From positions 1,798,001 through 1,862,000 of the forward strand of contig NZ_CP027712.1 in assembly GCF_003945765.1 (NCBI RefSeq): DNA of 64,000 nt. The letters are read 5' to 3'. Within the stretch, counting starts at the first letter, position 1, and the number at the start of each line of letters is the position of its first letter. Shown piece after piece: positions 1 to 8,435 of this stretch. Source of the stretch: Pseudomonas chlororaphis subsp. chlororaphis. Lineage in GTDB: Bacteria > Pseudomonadota > Gammaproteobacteria > Pseudomonadales > Pseudomonadaceae. A program made the translations under genes and the position numbers. A model generated the notes under the pieces. That model did no database searches. It was not told where the DNA came from and worked only from the letters and a program-made list of their open reading frames with translations.

Positions 1-1
1 C

Positions 2-1270
2 ATGGGCGGTTCCATTGTCGCCGCCAACCGCGCGGCGGCGCAGCTGTTGGGCGTGCGGGTGGACGAGGTGCCGGGGATTCCACTGTCGCGCTATGCCGAG
101 GATTTCGACCTGCCGGAACTGGTACGGGCCAACAAATCGCGGATCAACGGCCTGCGGGTCAAGGTCAAGGGTGACGTGTTCCTGGCGGACATCGCGCCGC
201 TGCAATCGGAGCACGACGACAGCGAGGCCATGGCCGGCGCGGTGCTGACGCTGCACCGCGCGGACCGGGTCGGCGAGCGCATCTATAACGTGCGCAAGCA
301 GGAGCTGCGTGGCTTCGACAGCATCTTCCAGAGCTCGAAAGTCATGGCCGCGGTGGTCCGCGAAGCACGACGCATGGCACCGCTGGACGCGCCGCTGCTG
401 ATCGAGGGGGAGACTGGCACCGGCAAGGAACTGCTGGCGCGCGCCTGCCACCTGGCCAGCCCGCGCGGGCAATCGCCGCTGATGGCGCTCAACTGCGCTG
501 GCCTGCCGGAATCCATGGCCGAGACCGAGCTGTTCGGCTACGGGCCGGGGGCCTTCGAAGGTGCGCGGGCCGAAGGCAAGCTCGGGCTGCTGGAACTGAC
601 TGCTGGCGGCACACTGTTTCTCGACGGGGTGGGGGAGATGAGCCCGCGCTTGCAGGTCAAGCTCCTGCGTTTTCTGCAGGACGGCTGCTTCCGTCGGGTC
701 GGTAGCGACGAAGAGGTGTACCTGGACGTGCGGGTGATCTGTGCGACCCAGGTCGACTTGTCCGAGTTGTGCGCCCGCGGCGAGTTCCGCCAGGATTTGT
801 ATCACCGCCTCAACGTCTTGTCGTTGCACATCCCGCCGCTGCGCGAGTGCCTCGACGGCCTGACACCGCTGGTGGAGCACTTCCTCGACCAGGCCAGCCG
901 GCAGATCGGCTGCGCCTTGCCCAGGCTGGCGCCGGCGGCCATGGAGCGCCTCAGCCATTACCATTGGCCGGGCAACGTGCGGCAGCTGGAAAACGTGCTG
1001 TTCCAGGCGGTGTCCCTGTGCGACGGCGGCACGGTCAAGGCCGAGCACATCCGCCTGCCGGACTATGGCGTGCGCCAACCCCTTGGTGACTTCTCCCTGG
1101 AAGGCGGGCTCGACGAAATCGTCGGGCGCTTCGAAAAGGCGGTGCTCGAACGCCTGTATTCCGAGCACCCCAGCAGCCGCCAGTTGGGCAAGCGCCTGGG
1201 CGTGTCGCACACCACCATCGCCAACAAACTGCGCGAATACGAAGTCGGCAAAAACACCGACGAAAACTGA
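2..1270 (+). CDS. phhR: TyrR/PhhR-type transcriptional regulator, 5' truncated by the window edge
   Basis: Regulator of aromatic amino acid metabolism, related to E. coli TyrR and Pseudomonas PhhR. The reading frame is open at the left edge. The visible 422 residues are a PAS-like segment (1-90), an AAA+ domain (about 105-335) and a C-terminal helix-turn-helix (about 390-415, SSRQLGKRLGVSHTTIANKL). TyrR is about 513 residues, so roughly 90 N-terminal residues (the ACT domain) lie outside; the ATG at 2 is probably internal. Walker A GETGTGKE is at 136-143. Two motifs are altered: GAFTGA reads GAFEGA (183-188), and Walker B reads LFLDG, with Gly209 where Glu is usual. This fits a regulator working with sigma-70 rather than sigma-54. 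Its place beside flagellar genes has no evident functional meaning. Confidence 0.85.
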   Translation: MGGSIVAANRAAAQLLGVRVDEVPGIPLSRYAEDFDLPELVRANKSRINGLRVKVKGDVFLADIAPLQSEHDDSEAMAGAVLTLHRADRVGERIYNVRKQELRGFDSIFQSSKVMAAVVREARRMAPLDAPLLIEGETGTGKELLARACHLASPRGQSPLMALNCAGLPESMAETELFGYGPGAFEGARAEGKLGLLELTAGGTLFLDGVGEMSPRLQVKLLRFLQDGCFRRVGSDEEVYLDVRVICATQVDLSELCARGEFRQDLYHRLNVLSLHIPPLRECLDGLTPLVEHFLDQASRQIGCALPRLAPAAMERLSHYHWPGNVRQLENVLFQAVSLCDGGTVKAEHIRLPDYGVRQPLGDFSLEGGLDEIVGRFEKAVLERLYSEHPSSRQLGKRLGVSHTTIANKLREYEVGKNTDEN

Positions 1271-1274
1271 ATCC

Positions 1275-1407
1275 TGTAGCCGCTGCCGCAGGCTGCGATC
1301 GGCTGCGCAGCAGGCGCCAGACCTTAAGTCTGCGATCGGGGCGAGGTCATGCGTTGCCAGCCTTGCGAGTCCTGCGGCCTCGATCGCAGCCTGCGGCAAC
1401 GGCTACA
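1275..1407. repeat. REP-like inverted repeat pair
   Basis: A 27-base arm at 1275-1301 (starts TGTAGCCGCTGCCGCAGG) is matched by its reverse complement at 1381-1407 (starts CGATCGCAGCCTGCGGC) with one mismatch; about 79 bases separate the arms. Such paired palindromes between genes are typical of Pseudomonas REP/REPIN elements. The element fills most of the gap between phhR and the flgF promoter. It may also end phhR transcription, but no T-run follows. Confidence 0.75.
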
Positions 1408-1562
1408 GGAGCAGCGGCGAGGCAGGGGAGTGCCCTGGAGGCCGAGGCTTGCCGTAAGCGGCATATCTGCGCCGGTTTTTCGTCTTTGACACAATCGCCC
1501 GATTCCCTTCGAACGCCCTCAAGCTCCCGGATTTCCTGCCTTCGGCCGCCCGCAAAACAAGT
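1408..1562. other. Non-coding remainder of the phhR-flgF gap
   Basis: Between the repeat and the flgF promoter I see no convincing gene, RNA or terminator. In this hierarchy the stretch could hold enhancer sites for FleR or FleQ, but none can be read from sequence alone. Confidence 0.4.
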
Positions 1563-1578
1563 TGGTGCGCTTATTGCT
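1563..1578 (+). promoter_or_regulatory. Sigma-54 promoter of the flgF operon
   Basis: TTGGTGCGCTTATTGCT has GG at 1564-1565 and GC at 1576-1577, exactly the GG-N10-GC spacing of a -24/-12 promoter. It lies about 57 bases before the flgF start codon. flgFGHIJKL is a sigma-54 and FleR-dependent unit in P. aeruginosa. Confidence 0.7.
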
Positions 1579-1634
1579 TATGGCTCAGCAGTACAGCGGT
1601 GGACGGCAAACGTCCGACATGCAGAGGAAAGACT

Positions 1635-2375
1635 GTGGACAAGTACCTTTATGTGGCCATGACCGGTGCCAGCCAGAATGCGCTGGCGCAAAAGGCGCAT
1701 GCCAACAACCTGGCGAACATCTCCACCAACGGTTTCCAGCGCGACCTGGAGCAGGCGCGTTCGATGCCGGTGTTTGGTGACAGCTTTCCGGCGCGGGCCT
1801 TTGCCATGTCCGAACGGCCGGCTACCGATTTCACCCCTGGCTCGCTGGTGGAAACCGGTCGCGACCTCGACGTGGCGGTCAGCGGCAATGGCTGGATCGC
1901 CGTGCAGACCCCGGAGGGCGGTGAAAGCTACGTGCGCACCGGCAGCCTGAACATCGACGCCCTGGGCGTGTTGCGCGCCGGCAACGGCATGCCGGTGATC
2001 GGCAACGGCGGCCCGATCGCCGTGCCGCCGGAGCAGCAGGTGGAAGTCGGCCAGGACGGCACCATCAGCATCCGCGCCATGGGCGAAGGCCCGCGGGTGA
2101 TGGCCGAGGTCGACCGCATCAAGCTGGTCAATCCGGACCTGAAGAACATGACCAAGGGGCTGGACGGTTCGATCCATACCAAGGACGGCCAGCCGGCAGC
2201 GGCTGACGCCAATGTGCAACTGGTCTCGGGATTCCTCGAGTCGAGCAACGTCAATGCGGTCGAGGAAATGACCTCGGTGCTGGCGCTCTCCAAGCAGTTC
2301 GAGCTGCACATCAAGATGATGAACACCGCCAAAGAAGACGACCAGGCCATGGCTCGGGTCTTGCAGATCAGCTAA
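1635..2375 (+). CDS. flgF: Flagellar proximal rod protein FlgF
   Basis: Rod protein of 246 residues, exported through the flagellar type III apparatus and assembled in the periplasm. The N-terminus (VDKYLYVAMTGASQNALAQK) and the ANNLANISTNGFQRD signature mark the flagellar rod/hook family. The C-terminal heptad region (SSNVNAVEEMTSVLALSKQFE) is the matching coiled-coil. The GTG at 1635 is chosen: it gives the Pseudomonas FlgF N-terminus and follows GAGGAAAG. An upstream ATG at 1599 would add 12 unrelated residues. First gene of flgFGHIJKL behind a sigma-54 promoter. Confidence 0.95.
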   Translation: MDKYLYVAMTGASQNALAQKAHANNLANISTNGFQRDLEQARSMPVFGDSFPARAFAMSERPATDFTPGSLVETGRDLDVAVSGNGWIAVQTPEGGESYVRTGSLNIDALGVLRAGNGMPVIGNGGPIAVPPEQQVEVGQDGTISIRAMGEGPRVMAEVDRIKLVNPDLKNMTKGLDGSIHTKDGQPAAADANVQLVSGFLESSNVNAVEEMTSVLALSKQFELHIKMMNTAKEDDQAMARVLQIS

Positions 2376-2420
2376 TTACCAGTACGTCGCGCCGTAAAAC
2401 AGGCGCACGAGGAGAATCGA

Positions 2421-3206
2421 ATGCTTCCGGCTCTGTGGGTTGCCAAAACAGGTCTGTCCGCCCAGGACACTAACCTGACCACCATTTCCAACAACCTGGC
2501 GAACGTTTCGACCACGGGTTTCAAACGTGATCGCGCCGAGTTCCAGGACCTGCTGTATCAGATCAAGCGTCAGCCTGGTGCCCAGTCGACCCAGGACAGC
2601 GAGCTGCCGTCGGGCCTGCAACTGGGTACCGGTGTGCGCATCGTCGGCACCCAGAAGAACTTCACTGCCGGCAGCCTGCAGACCACCGAGCAGCCGCTGG
2701 ACATGGCCATCAACGGCCGCGGTTTCTTCCAGATCCTGCAACCGGACGGCACCACGTCCTACACCCGTGACGGCACCTTCCACCTTGATTCCAACGGCCA
2801 GATCGTCACCGCCAACGGCTTCGCGCTGGAGCCGGCGATCGTCGTGCCGAACGACGCCCAGACCTTCACCGTGGGCCAGGACGGCACCGTCTCGATCACC
2901 ACCGCCGGCAACCCGGCCTCGCAAGTGATCGGCAACCTGCAGACCGCCGACTTCATCAACCCGGCCGGCCTGCAAGCGACGGGCAACAACCTGTTCCTGG
3001 AAACCGCCGCCAGCGGCGCGCCGCAAGTCGGTACCCCGGGCCTCAACGGTTTCGGCACCACCCTGCAGAACACCCTGGAAACCTCCAACGTCAGCACCGT
3101 TGAGGAGATGGTCAACATGATCACCACCCAGCGCGCCTACGAGATGAACTCCAAGGTGATCTCCACCGCCGACCAGATGCTCTCGTTCGTCACGCAGAAT
3201 CTGTAA
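2421..3206 (+). CDS. flgG: Flagellar distal rod protein FlgG
   Basis: Distal rod subunit, 261 residues, the normal length. It starts MLPALWVAKTGLSAQDTNL, followed by the ISNNLANVSTTGFKRDRAEF family signature and the central NGRGFFQI segment. It ends in the rod/hook C-terminal helix (SNVSTVEEMVNMITTQRAYE). The start follows an AGGAG ribosome site with a 45-base gap after flgF. It forms the drive shaft that passes through the FlgH/FlgI bushings encoded next. Confidence 0.97.
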   Translation: MLPALWVAKTGLSAQDTNLTTISNNLANVSTTGFKRDRAEFQDLLYQIKRQPGAQSTQDSELPSGLQLGTGVRIVGTQKNFTAGSLQTTEQPLDMAINGRGFFQILQPDGTTSYTRDGTFHLDSNGQIVTANGFALEPAIVVPNDAQTFTVGQDGTVSITTAGNPASQVIGNLQTADFINPAGLQATGNNLFLETAASGAPQVGTPGLNGFGTTLQNTLETSNVSTVEEMVNMITTQRAYEMNSKVISTADQMLSFVTQNL

Positions 3207-3257
3207 TCAAGTCCTGGGGCGGCCCAGCGGCCGCCTGCAACACCATGAGGTAGGGTC

Positions 3258-3953
3258 ATGAATCGCTTTGTATCTGTTCTCGCACTGAGTGGGTTCGTCG
3301 TGCTCGGAGGCTGCGTGGCCCCGACGCCGAAGCCCAATGACCCGTATTACGCTCCGGTGTTGCCACGTACTCCGTTGCCGGCTGCGGCCAACAACGGCTC
3401 GATCTACCAGGCCGGCTTCGAGCAGAACCTCTACAGCGACCGCAAGGCGTTCCGCGTGGGCGACATCATCACCATCACTCTCAACGAGCGGACCCAGGCG
3501 AGCAAGAACGCCAACTCGCAGGTCGACAAGAACAGCAAGACCGGCATCGGCCTGACCTCGTTTTTCGGTGGTGGCCTGAGCACCAATAACCCGGTGGGCA
3601 GCGGCGACCTGAGCCTGGACGTCGGTTACAGCGGCGACCGGGCCACCAAGGGCGACAGCAAGTCCGGCCAGAGCAACAGCCTGACCGGTTCGATCACCGT
3701 GACGGTGGCCGACGTGCTGCCCAACGGCATCATCGCCGTGCGCGGCGAGAAGTGGCTGACCCTCAACACCGGCGACGAGTTGGTGCGGATTGCCGGCCTG
3801 GTGCGCGCCGACGATATTGCCACCGACAACACGGTGTCCTCGACCCGCGTCGCCGACGCACGCATCACCTATTCGGGCACCGGTGCCTTTGCCGATGCGA
3901 GCCAGCCGGGCTGGTTCGACCGTTTCTTCCTCAGCCCGCTGTTCCCTTTCTAG
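3258..3953 (+). CDS. flgH: Flagellar L-ring lipoprotein FlgH
   Basis: Outer membrane ring protein, 231 residues. The N-terminus is a lipoprotein signal peptide ending in the lipobox VVLGGC, with Cys19 as the lipidated residue. The body has the FlgH hallmarks ([20 protein letters not shown] near residue 73, and [20 protein letters not shown]). With FlgI it forms the L/P bushing around the rod. Its stop codon directly abuts the first possible start of flgI. Confidence 0.97.
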   Translation: MNRFVSVLALSGFVVLGGCVAPTPKPNDPYYAPVLPRTPLPAAANNGSIYQAGFEQNLYSDRKAFRVGDIITITLNERTQASKNANSQVDKNSKTGIGLTSFFGGGLSTNNPVGSGDLSLDVGYSGDRATKGDSKSGQSNSLTGSITVTVADVLPNGIIAVRGEKWLTLNTGDELVRIAGLVRADDIATDNTVSSTRVADARITYSGTGAFADASQPGWFDRFFLSPLFPF

Positions 3954-5069
3954 GTGGCTACGTTGAATTTCAAACGCCTCATGCTGGCCGCGCTGTTGCT
4001 TTCGGCGGCCTGCCACGCTCAAGCCGAACGGCTGAAGGACATCGCCAGCATTTCCGGCGTGCGTTCCAACCAGTTGATCGGCTACGGCCTGGTGGTCGGG
4101 CTTAATGGCACCGGCGACCAGACGACCCAGACACCCTTCACCCTGCAGACCTTCAACAACATGCTGTCGCAGTTCGGCATCAAGGTGCCGCCGGGTTCCG
4201 GCAACGTGCAGTTGAAGAACGTCGCGGCGGTATCGGTGAGCGCCGATCTGCCAGCGTTCGCCAAGCCGGGGCAGCAGGTGGATATCACCGTGTCCTCCAT
4301 CGGCAACTCCAAGAGCCTGCGTGGTGGCACCTTGCTGCTGACGCCACTCAAGGGGATCGACGGCAACGTCTACGCCATCGCCCAGGGCAACCTGGTGGTG
4401 GGCGGTTTCGACGCCGAGGGGCGTGACGGTTCGAAGATCACGGTCAACGTTCCGTCGGCCGGTCGCATCCCTGGCGGTGCCTCGGTGGAGCGCGCGGTAC
4501 CGAGCGGTTTCAACCAGGGCAACAGCCTGACCCTGAACCTCAACCGTTCCGACTTCACCACCGCCAAGCGCATCGTCGACAAGATCAACGACATGCTCGG
4601 CCCGGGCGTGGCCCAGGCTATCGACGGCGGTTCGATCCGCGTCACCGCGCCGCTCGATCCGAGCCAGCGCGTCGACTATCTGTCGATCCTCGAGAACCTG
4701 GAAATCGATCCGGGGCAGGCGGTGGCCAAGGTCATCATCAACTCGCGCACCGGCACTATCGTCATCGGCCAGAACGTCAAGGTGTCGCCAGCCGCCGTGA
4801 CTCACGGCAGCCTTACCGTGACCATCACCGAAGACCCGATCGTCAGCCAGCCTGGACCGCTGTCCAATGGCCAGACCGCGGTCGTGCCACGCTCGCGGGT
4901 CAACGCCGAACAGGAAGCCAAGCCGATGTTCAAGTTCGGCCCGGGCACCACCCTCGACGAGATCGTGCGTGCGGTGAATCAGGTCGGCGCGGCACCGGGC
5001 GACCTGATGGCGATCCTCGAAGCCTTGAAACAGGCCGGCGCGCTGCAAGCCGACCTGATCGTGATTTGA
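3954..5069 (+). CDS. flgI: Flagellar P-ring protein FlgI
   Basis: Periplasmic P-ring protein of 371 residues with a Sec signal peptide (hydrophobic stretch about 8-20, likely cut after HAQA, before [20 protein letters not shown]). That mature start is characteristic of FlgI. Two starts compete: GTG at 3954, immediately after the flgH stop, and an in-frame TTG at 3963 with AGGTGG five bases upstream. The TTG gives 368 residues, closer to the usual 369, so the true start may be 3963. Export by Sec and FlgA-assisted assembly are known for the family; flgA is outside the window. Confidence 0.95.
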   Translation: MATLNFKRLMLAALLLSAACHAQAERLKDIASISGVRSNQLIGYGLVVGLNGTGDQTTQTPFTLQTFNNMLSQFGIKVPPGSGNVQLKNVAAVSVSADLPAFAKPGQQVDITVSSIGNSKSLRGGTLLLTPLKGIDGNVYAIAQGNLVVGGFDAEGRDGSKITVNVPSAGRIPGGASVERAVPSGFNQGNSLTLNLNRSDFTTAKRIVDKINDMLGPGVAQAIDGGSIRVTAPLDPSQRVDYLSILENLEIDPGQAVAKVIINSRTGTIVIGQNVKVSPAAVTHGSLTVTITEDPIVSQPGPLSNGQTAVVPRSRVNAEQEAKPMFKFGPGTTLDEIVRAVNQVGAAPGDLMAILEALKQAGALQADLIVI

Positions 5070-5079
5070 GGTAGGGGCC

Positions 5080-6360
5080 ATGGATATTCGCAAGAGCGGT
5101 CTGGTCAGCAGCGGCGATTCGGGTTCCTACTCGGACCTCAACCGGCTTAACCAGCTCAAGGTCGGCGACAAGAACAGCGACGCCAACATGCGCAAGGTGG
5201 CGCAGGAGTTCGAGTCGCTGTTCCTCAACGAAATGCTCAAGTCCATGCGCTCGGCCACCGAAGCGCTGGGCAAGGACAACCCGCTCAATACCCCGGCGGC
5301 CAAGCAATACCAGGAAATGTACGACCAGCAACTGGCGGTTTCCATGTCCCGCGAGGGCGGTGGCATCGGCCTGGCCGATGTGCTGATGCGCCAGATGTCG
5401 AAGAACAAATCTACTAATCCTGCCGCGGCGGCGACCCTGCCCGGCGCCCAGGCTGAAAAGGTCGCGCTGACTGAAAAGGTCGCGACGCCAACCGCCATCG
5501 CTGCCGGCACCACCGCTTTGGGCGGGCCATTGTCGCGGGTCAATGGTCAGCGTCCGTTGTGGGCGTCTCGTGCGCTGGAACCGCAGCGCGCCGCCGACAG
5601 CGGTACCCATAACGATATGGCGCTGCTCAACCAGCGGCGTATTTCCCTGCCGAGCAAGCTGACCGATCGCCTGCTGGCGGGTATCGTGCCGTCGGCCGAC
5701 AGTGCCGTAGCCAACAGGACGGCCTTGCCGGAACGCACCACGGCCGCTACCGACGCGCTGGTCAAGAACAGCTCGCGCAGCTTTGCCGCGGTGCCCCACG
5801 GACGCATGCAGATCTACGGTCGCGCCGTGGCCCAGCCACCGTTGGCGCCGGCGAAGAAAGCCTTCAGCTCGGCGGACGAATTCGTCGCCACCATGCTGCC
5901 GATGGCGCAGCAGGCCGCCGACCGCATCGGTGTCGATCCGCGCTACCTGGTGGCCCAGGCCGCACTGGAAACCGGCTGGGGCAAATCGGTGATGCGCCAG
6001 CAGGACGGCAGCAGCAGCCACAACCTGTTCGGCATCAAGGCCGGCAGCAGTTGGAAGGGCGACCAGGCGCGGGCGATCACCAGCGAATTCAGAAATGGCC
6101 AGATGGTCAAGGAGACGGCCGAGTTCCGTTCCTATGCCTCGTATCAGGACAGCTTCCACGACCTGGTGACCTTGTTGCAGAGCAACAATCGCTATCAAGA
6201 AGTGCTGAAGTCGGCCGATAACCCCGAACAGTTTGTACGCGAGTTGCAAAAGGCCGGGTATGCAACCGACCCGGACTACGCAAGCAAGATTTCGCAGATT
6301 GCCAAGCAGATGAAGAGCTACGAGAACTACGCTGCGGCGGGCGCTTCCACGAATTTATAA
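5080..6360 (+). CDS. flgJ: Rod-cap protein and peptidoglycan hydrolase FlgJ
   Basis: Bifunctional protein of 426 residues. The N-terminal rod-cap domain (about 1-110, with EFESLFLNEMLKSMRSATEA) is joined by a long low-complexity Ala/Thr-rich linker to a C-terminal glucosaminidase domain (about 265-420). ALETGWGKS carries the likely catalytic Glu297, and HNLFGIKAG follows. It opens the peptidoglycan so that the rod can pass. It lies ten bases after flgI with a GTAGGGG-type ribosome site. Confidence 0.95.
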   Translation: MDIRKSGLVSSGDSGSYSDLNRLNQLKVGDKNSDANMRKVAQEFESLFLNEMLKSMRSATEALGKDNPLNTPAAKQYQEMYDQQLAVSMSREGGGIGLADVLMRQMSKNKSTNPAAAATLPGAQAEKVALTEKVATPTAIAAGTTALGGPLSRVNGQRPLWASRALEPQRAADSGTHNDMALLNQRRISLPSKLTDRLLAGIVPSADSAVANRTALPERTTAATDALVKNSSRSFAAVPHGRMQIYGRAVAQPPLAPAKKAFSSADEFVATMLPMAQQAADRIGVDPRYLVAQAALETGWGKSVMRQQDGSSSHNLFGIKAGSSWKGDQARAITSEFRNGQMVKETAEFRSYASYQDSFHDLVTLLQSNNRYQEVLKSADNPEQFVRELQKAGYATDPDYASKISQIAKQMKSYENYAAAGASTNL

Positions 6361-6370
6361 GGTCTGAATC

Positions 6371-8422
6371 ATGAGTTTGCTCAATATCGGGATGTCGGGG
6401 CTGTCAGCCAGCCAAACGTCGTTGATGACCACGGGTAATAACATCGCCAACGCCGATACCGCCGGTTATTCGCGCCAGCAGACCGTGCAGGGCAGCAAGG
6501 CATCGAACCAGTACGGCAATGTCTTCATCGGCAGCGGTACCACCTTGGCCGACGTGCGCCGGGTGTACAACAGCTACCTGGACGCCCAGCTGCAGACCAC
6601 CACCTCGCTGAACAGCGATGCCGCTGCCTATCTGGGGCAGATCACCCCGGTGGACAAGCTGCTGTCGGACAGCGGCACCGGCATCACCGGCGCGCTGACC
6701 AAATTCTTTGCCTCGATGCAGAACGTCAACGCCAAGCCGGCCGACGATGCCTCGCGCCAATTGCTGCTCAGCGACGCGCAAGCCCTGAGCAACCGCTTCA
6801 ATTCCGTTTCCAGCCAGTTGAACGAGCAGAACGCCAACATCAACGGCAACCTGAGTAGCATGGCTGACCAGGTCAACAAGCTGGCGGCCACTGTCGCCCA
6901 GCTGAACCAGAAGATTTCCGAAGTCTCCAGTGGCGGTGGCATGCCCAACGACCTGCTCGACGCGCGCAACGAGACGCTGCGCCAGCTGTCGCAGTTCGTC
7001 AAAGTGGATGTCTCGGAGCGCGGCTCGAGCGTCGACCTGTACCTGGGCAGCGGCCAGCCGCTGGTCGTGGGTAACACCACCAGCAAACTGGAAGTGGTCC
7101 CCGGAAAGACCGACCCGACCCGTTCCTCGCTGCAGCTCAATCGCGGCTCGAGCACTATCGATGTGACCTCGGTGGTCACCGGTGGCGAGATCGGCGGCCT
7201 GTTGCGCTATCGCAACGAGGTGCTGGACCCGGCGATGAACGAACTGGGGCGCGTGGCCCTGGTGATCGCCGACCAGGTCAACAGCCAGCTCGGACAGGGC
7301 ATCGACAAGAACGGCGAGTTCGGCGCGGCACTGTTCAACAACATCAACAGTGCGGCCCTGATCAGCCAGCGCAGCATTGCCAATGGCAACAACAGCGCCG
7401 GTTCGGGCAACCTCGACGTGACCATCAAGGACACCGGCAAGCTGACCATCAGCGACTACCAGGTGACCTTCACCAGCGCCACCGACTACACGGTCAAGCG
7501 CTCCGACGGCACCAGCCTGGGCGCGTTCAGCACCACCACCACGCCGCCACCGGTGATCGACGGTTTCACCCTGAGCCTCAACGGCGGGGCGATGAGCGCC
7601 GGCGACAGTTTCAAGATCACCCCGACCCGTAACGCGGCGACCACGATCAAGACCGAGCTGACCGACGCCAAGCGCCTGGCCATCGCCGCGCCGCTGAATG
7701 CCGAGGTACTGCCGGGGGCCACCGGTTCGCTGAGTATTCCGGGCCTGCCGACAGTCAAGCCGGCGCTGGATATCTACAACTCGGCCGCCAAAACCGAGAT
7801 GCAGACCGCGATCAAGAATTCGGTACCGGTCAAGCTGGTCTTCGACGCCCCCGCGGGCGGCAGCCAGGGCTACAAATACTACGATGCCAAGGGCACGTTG
7901 ATGGGCACCGGTTCGATCGTCCCGGGGCAGAACAACACCCTGAACCTGCAGATCAAGATGGTCGATGCCAGCGGCAACCCGATCACCGACGGCGGCACAC
8001 CGCCGGTGCAGAAAACCTTCACCGTGGAAATGAGCGTCGCTGGTTCGCCGAAGGAAGGCGAAGGGCTGAACATCAAGTTCAACGGTGCCGGTTCCACCGA
8101 TAACCGCAACGGCACCGCGCTGGCGGGCCTGCAGAGCAAGCAGACGGTGGATACCGGTTCGGCCAGCAAGGGCATCACCCTGGTCGACGCCTACGGCAAG
8201 CTGGTGGAGAACGTCGGTGCCAAGGCCAGCCAGGGCAAGCTCGACAGCGCGGCCACCGAGACGATCCTGGCCAACGCCAAGGGCGCGCGGGATTCGTTGT
8301 CCGGGGTCGACCTGGATCAAGAGACCGGCAACCTGGTCAAGTACCAGCAGTACTACACCGCGTCCTCGCAGATCATCAAGGCGGCGCAGGAAACCTTCGC
8401 CACCCTGATCAACAGCCTTTAA
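6371..8422 (+). CDS. flgK: Hook-associated protein 1, FlgK
   Basis: Hook-filament junction protein, 683 residues. The N-terminus (MSLLNIGMSGLSASQTSL, then TTGNNIANADTAGYSRQQ) and the C-terminal helix (SSQIIKAAQETFATLINSL) are the conserved FlgK/axial protein ends. The long middle (about 330-560) is a variable surface region. It is exported by the type III system with FlgN as chaperone (flgN not in the window). It is directly followed by flgL, its junction partner. Confidence 0.96.
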   Translation: MSLLNIGMSGLSASQTSLMTTGNNIANADTAGYSRQQTVQGSKASNQYGNVFIGSGTTLADVRRVYNSYLDAQLQTTTSLNSDAAAYLGQITPVDKLLSDSGTGITGALTKFFASMQNVNAKPADDASRQLLLSDAQALSNRFNSVSSQLNEQNANINGNLSSMADQVNKLAATVAQLNQKISEVSSGGGMPNDLLDARNETLRQLSQFVKVDVSERGSSVDLYLGSGQPLVVGNTTSKLEVVPGKTDPTRSSLQLNRGSSTIDVTSVVTGGEIGGLLRYRNEVLDPAMNELGRVALVIADQVNSQLGQGIDKNGEFGAALFNNINSAALISQRSIANGNNSAGSGNLDVTIKDTGKLTISDYQVTFTSATDYTVKRSDGTSLGAFSTTTTPPPVIDGFTLSLNGGAMSAGDSFKITPTRNAATTIKTELTDAKRLAIAAPLNAEVLPGATGSLSIPGLPTVKPALDIYNSAAKTEMQTAIKNSVPVKLVFDAPAGGSQGYKYYDAKGTLMGTGSIVPGQNNTLNLQIKMVDASGNPITDGGTPPVQKTFTVEMSVAGSPKEGEGLNIKFNGAGSTDNRNGTALAGLQSKQTVDTGSASKGITLVDAYGKLVENVGAKASQGKLDSAATETILANAKGARDSLSGVDLDQETGNLVKYQQYYTASSQIIKAAQETFATLINSL

Positions 8423-8435
8423 GGAGTCGTAGTCC

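Noticed and set aside
3207..5093. 628-residue minus-strand frame opposite flgH/flgI
   Set aside because: Low-complexity Arg/His/Gly translation and complete overlap with two conserved flagellar genes; a compositional artefact.
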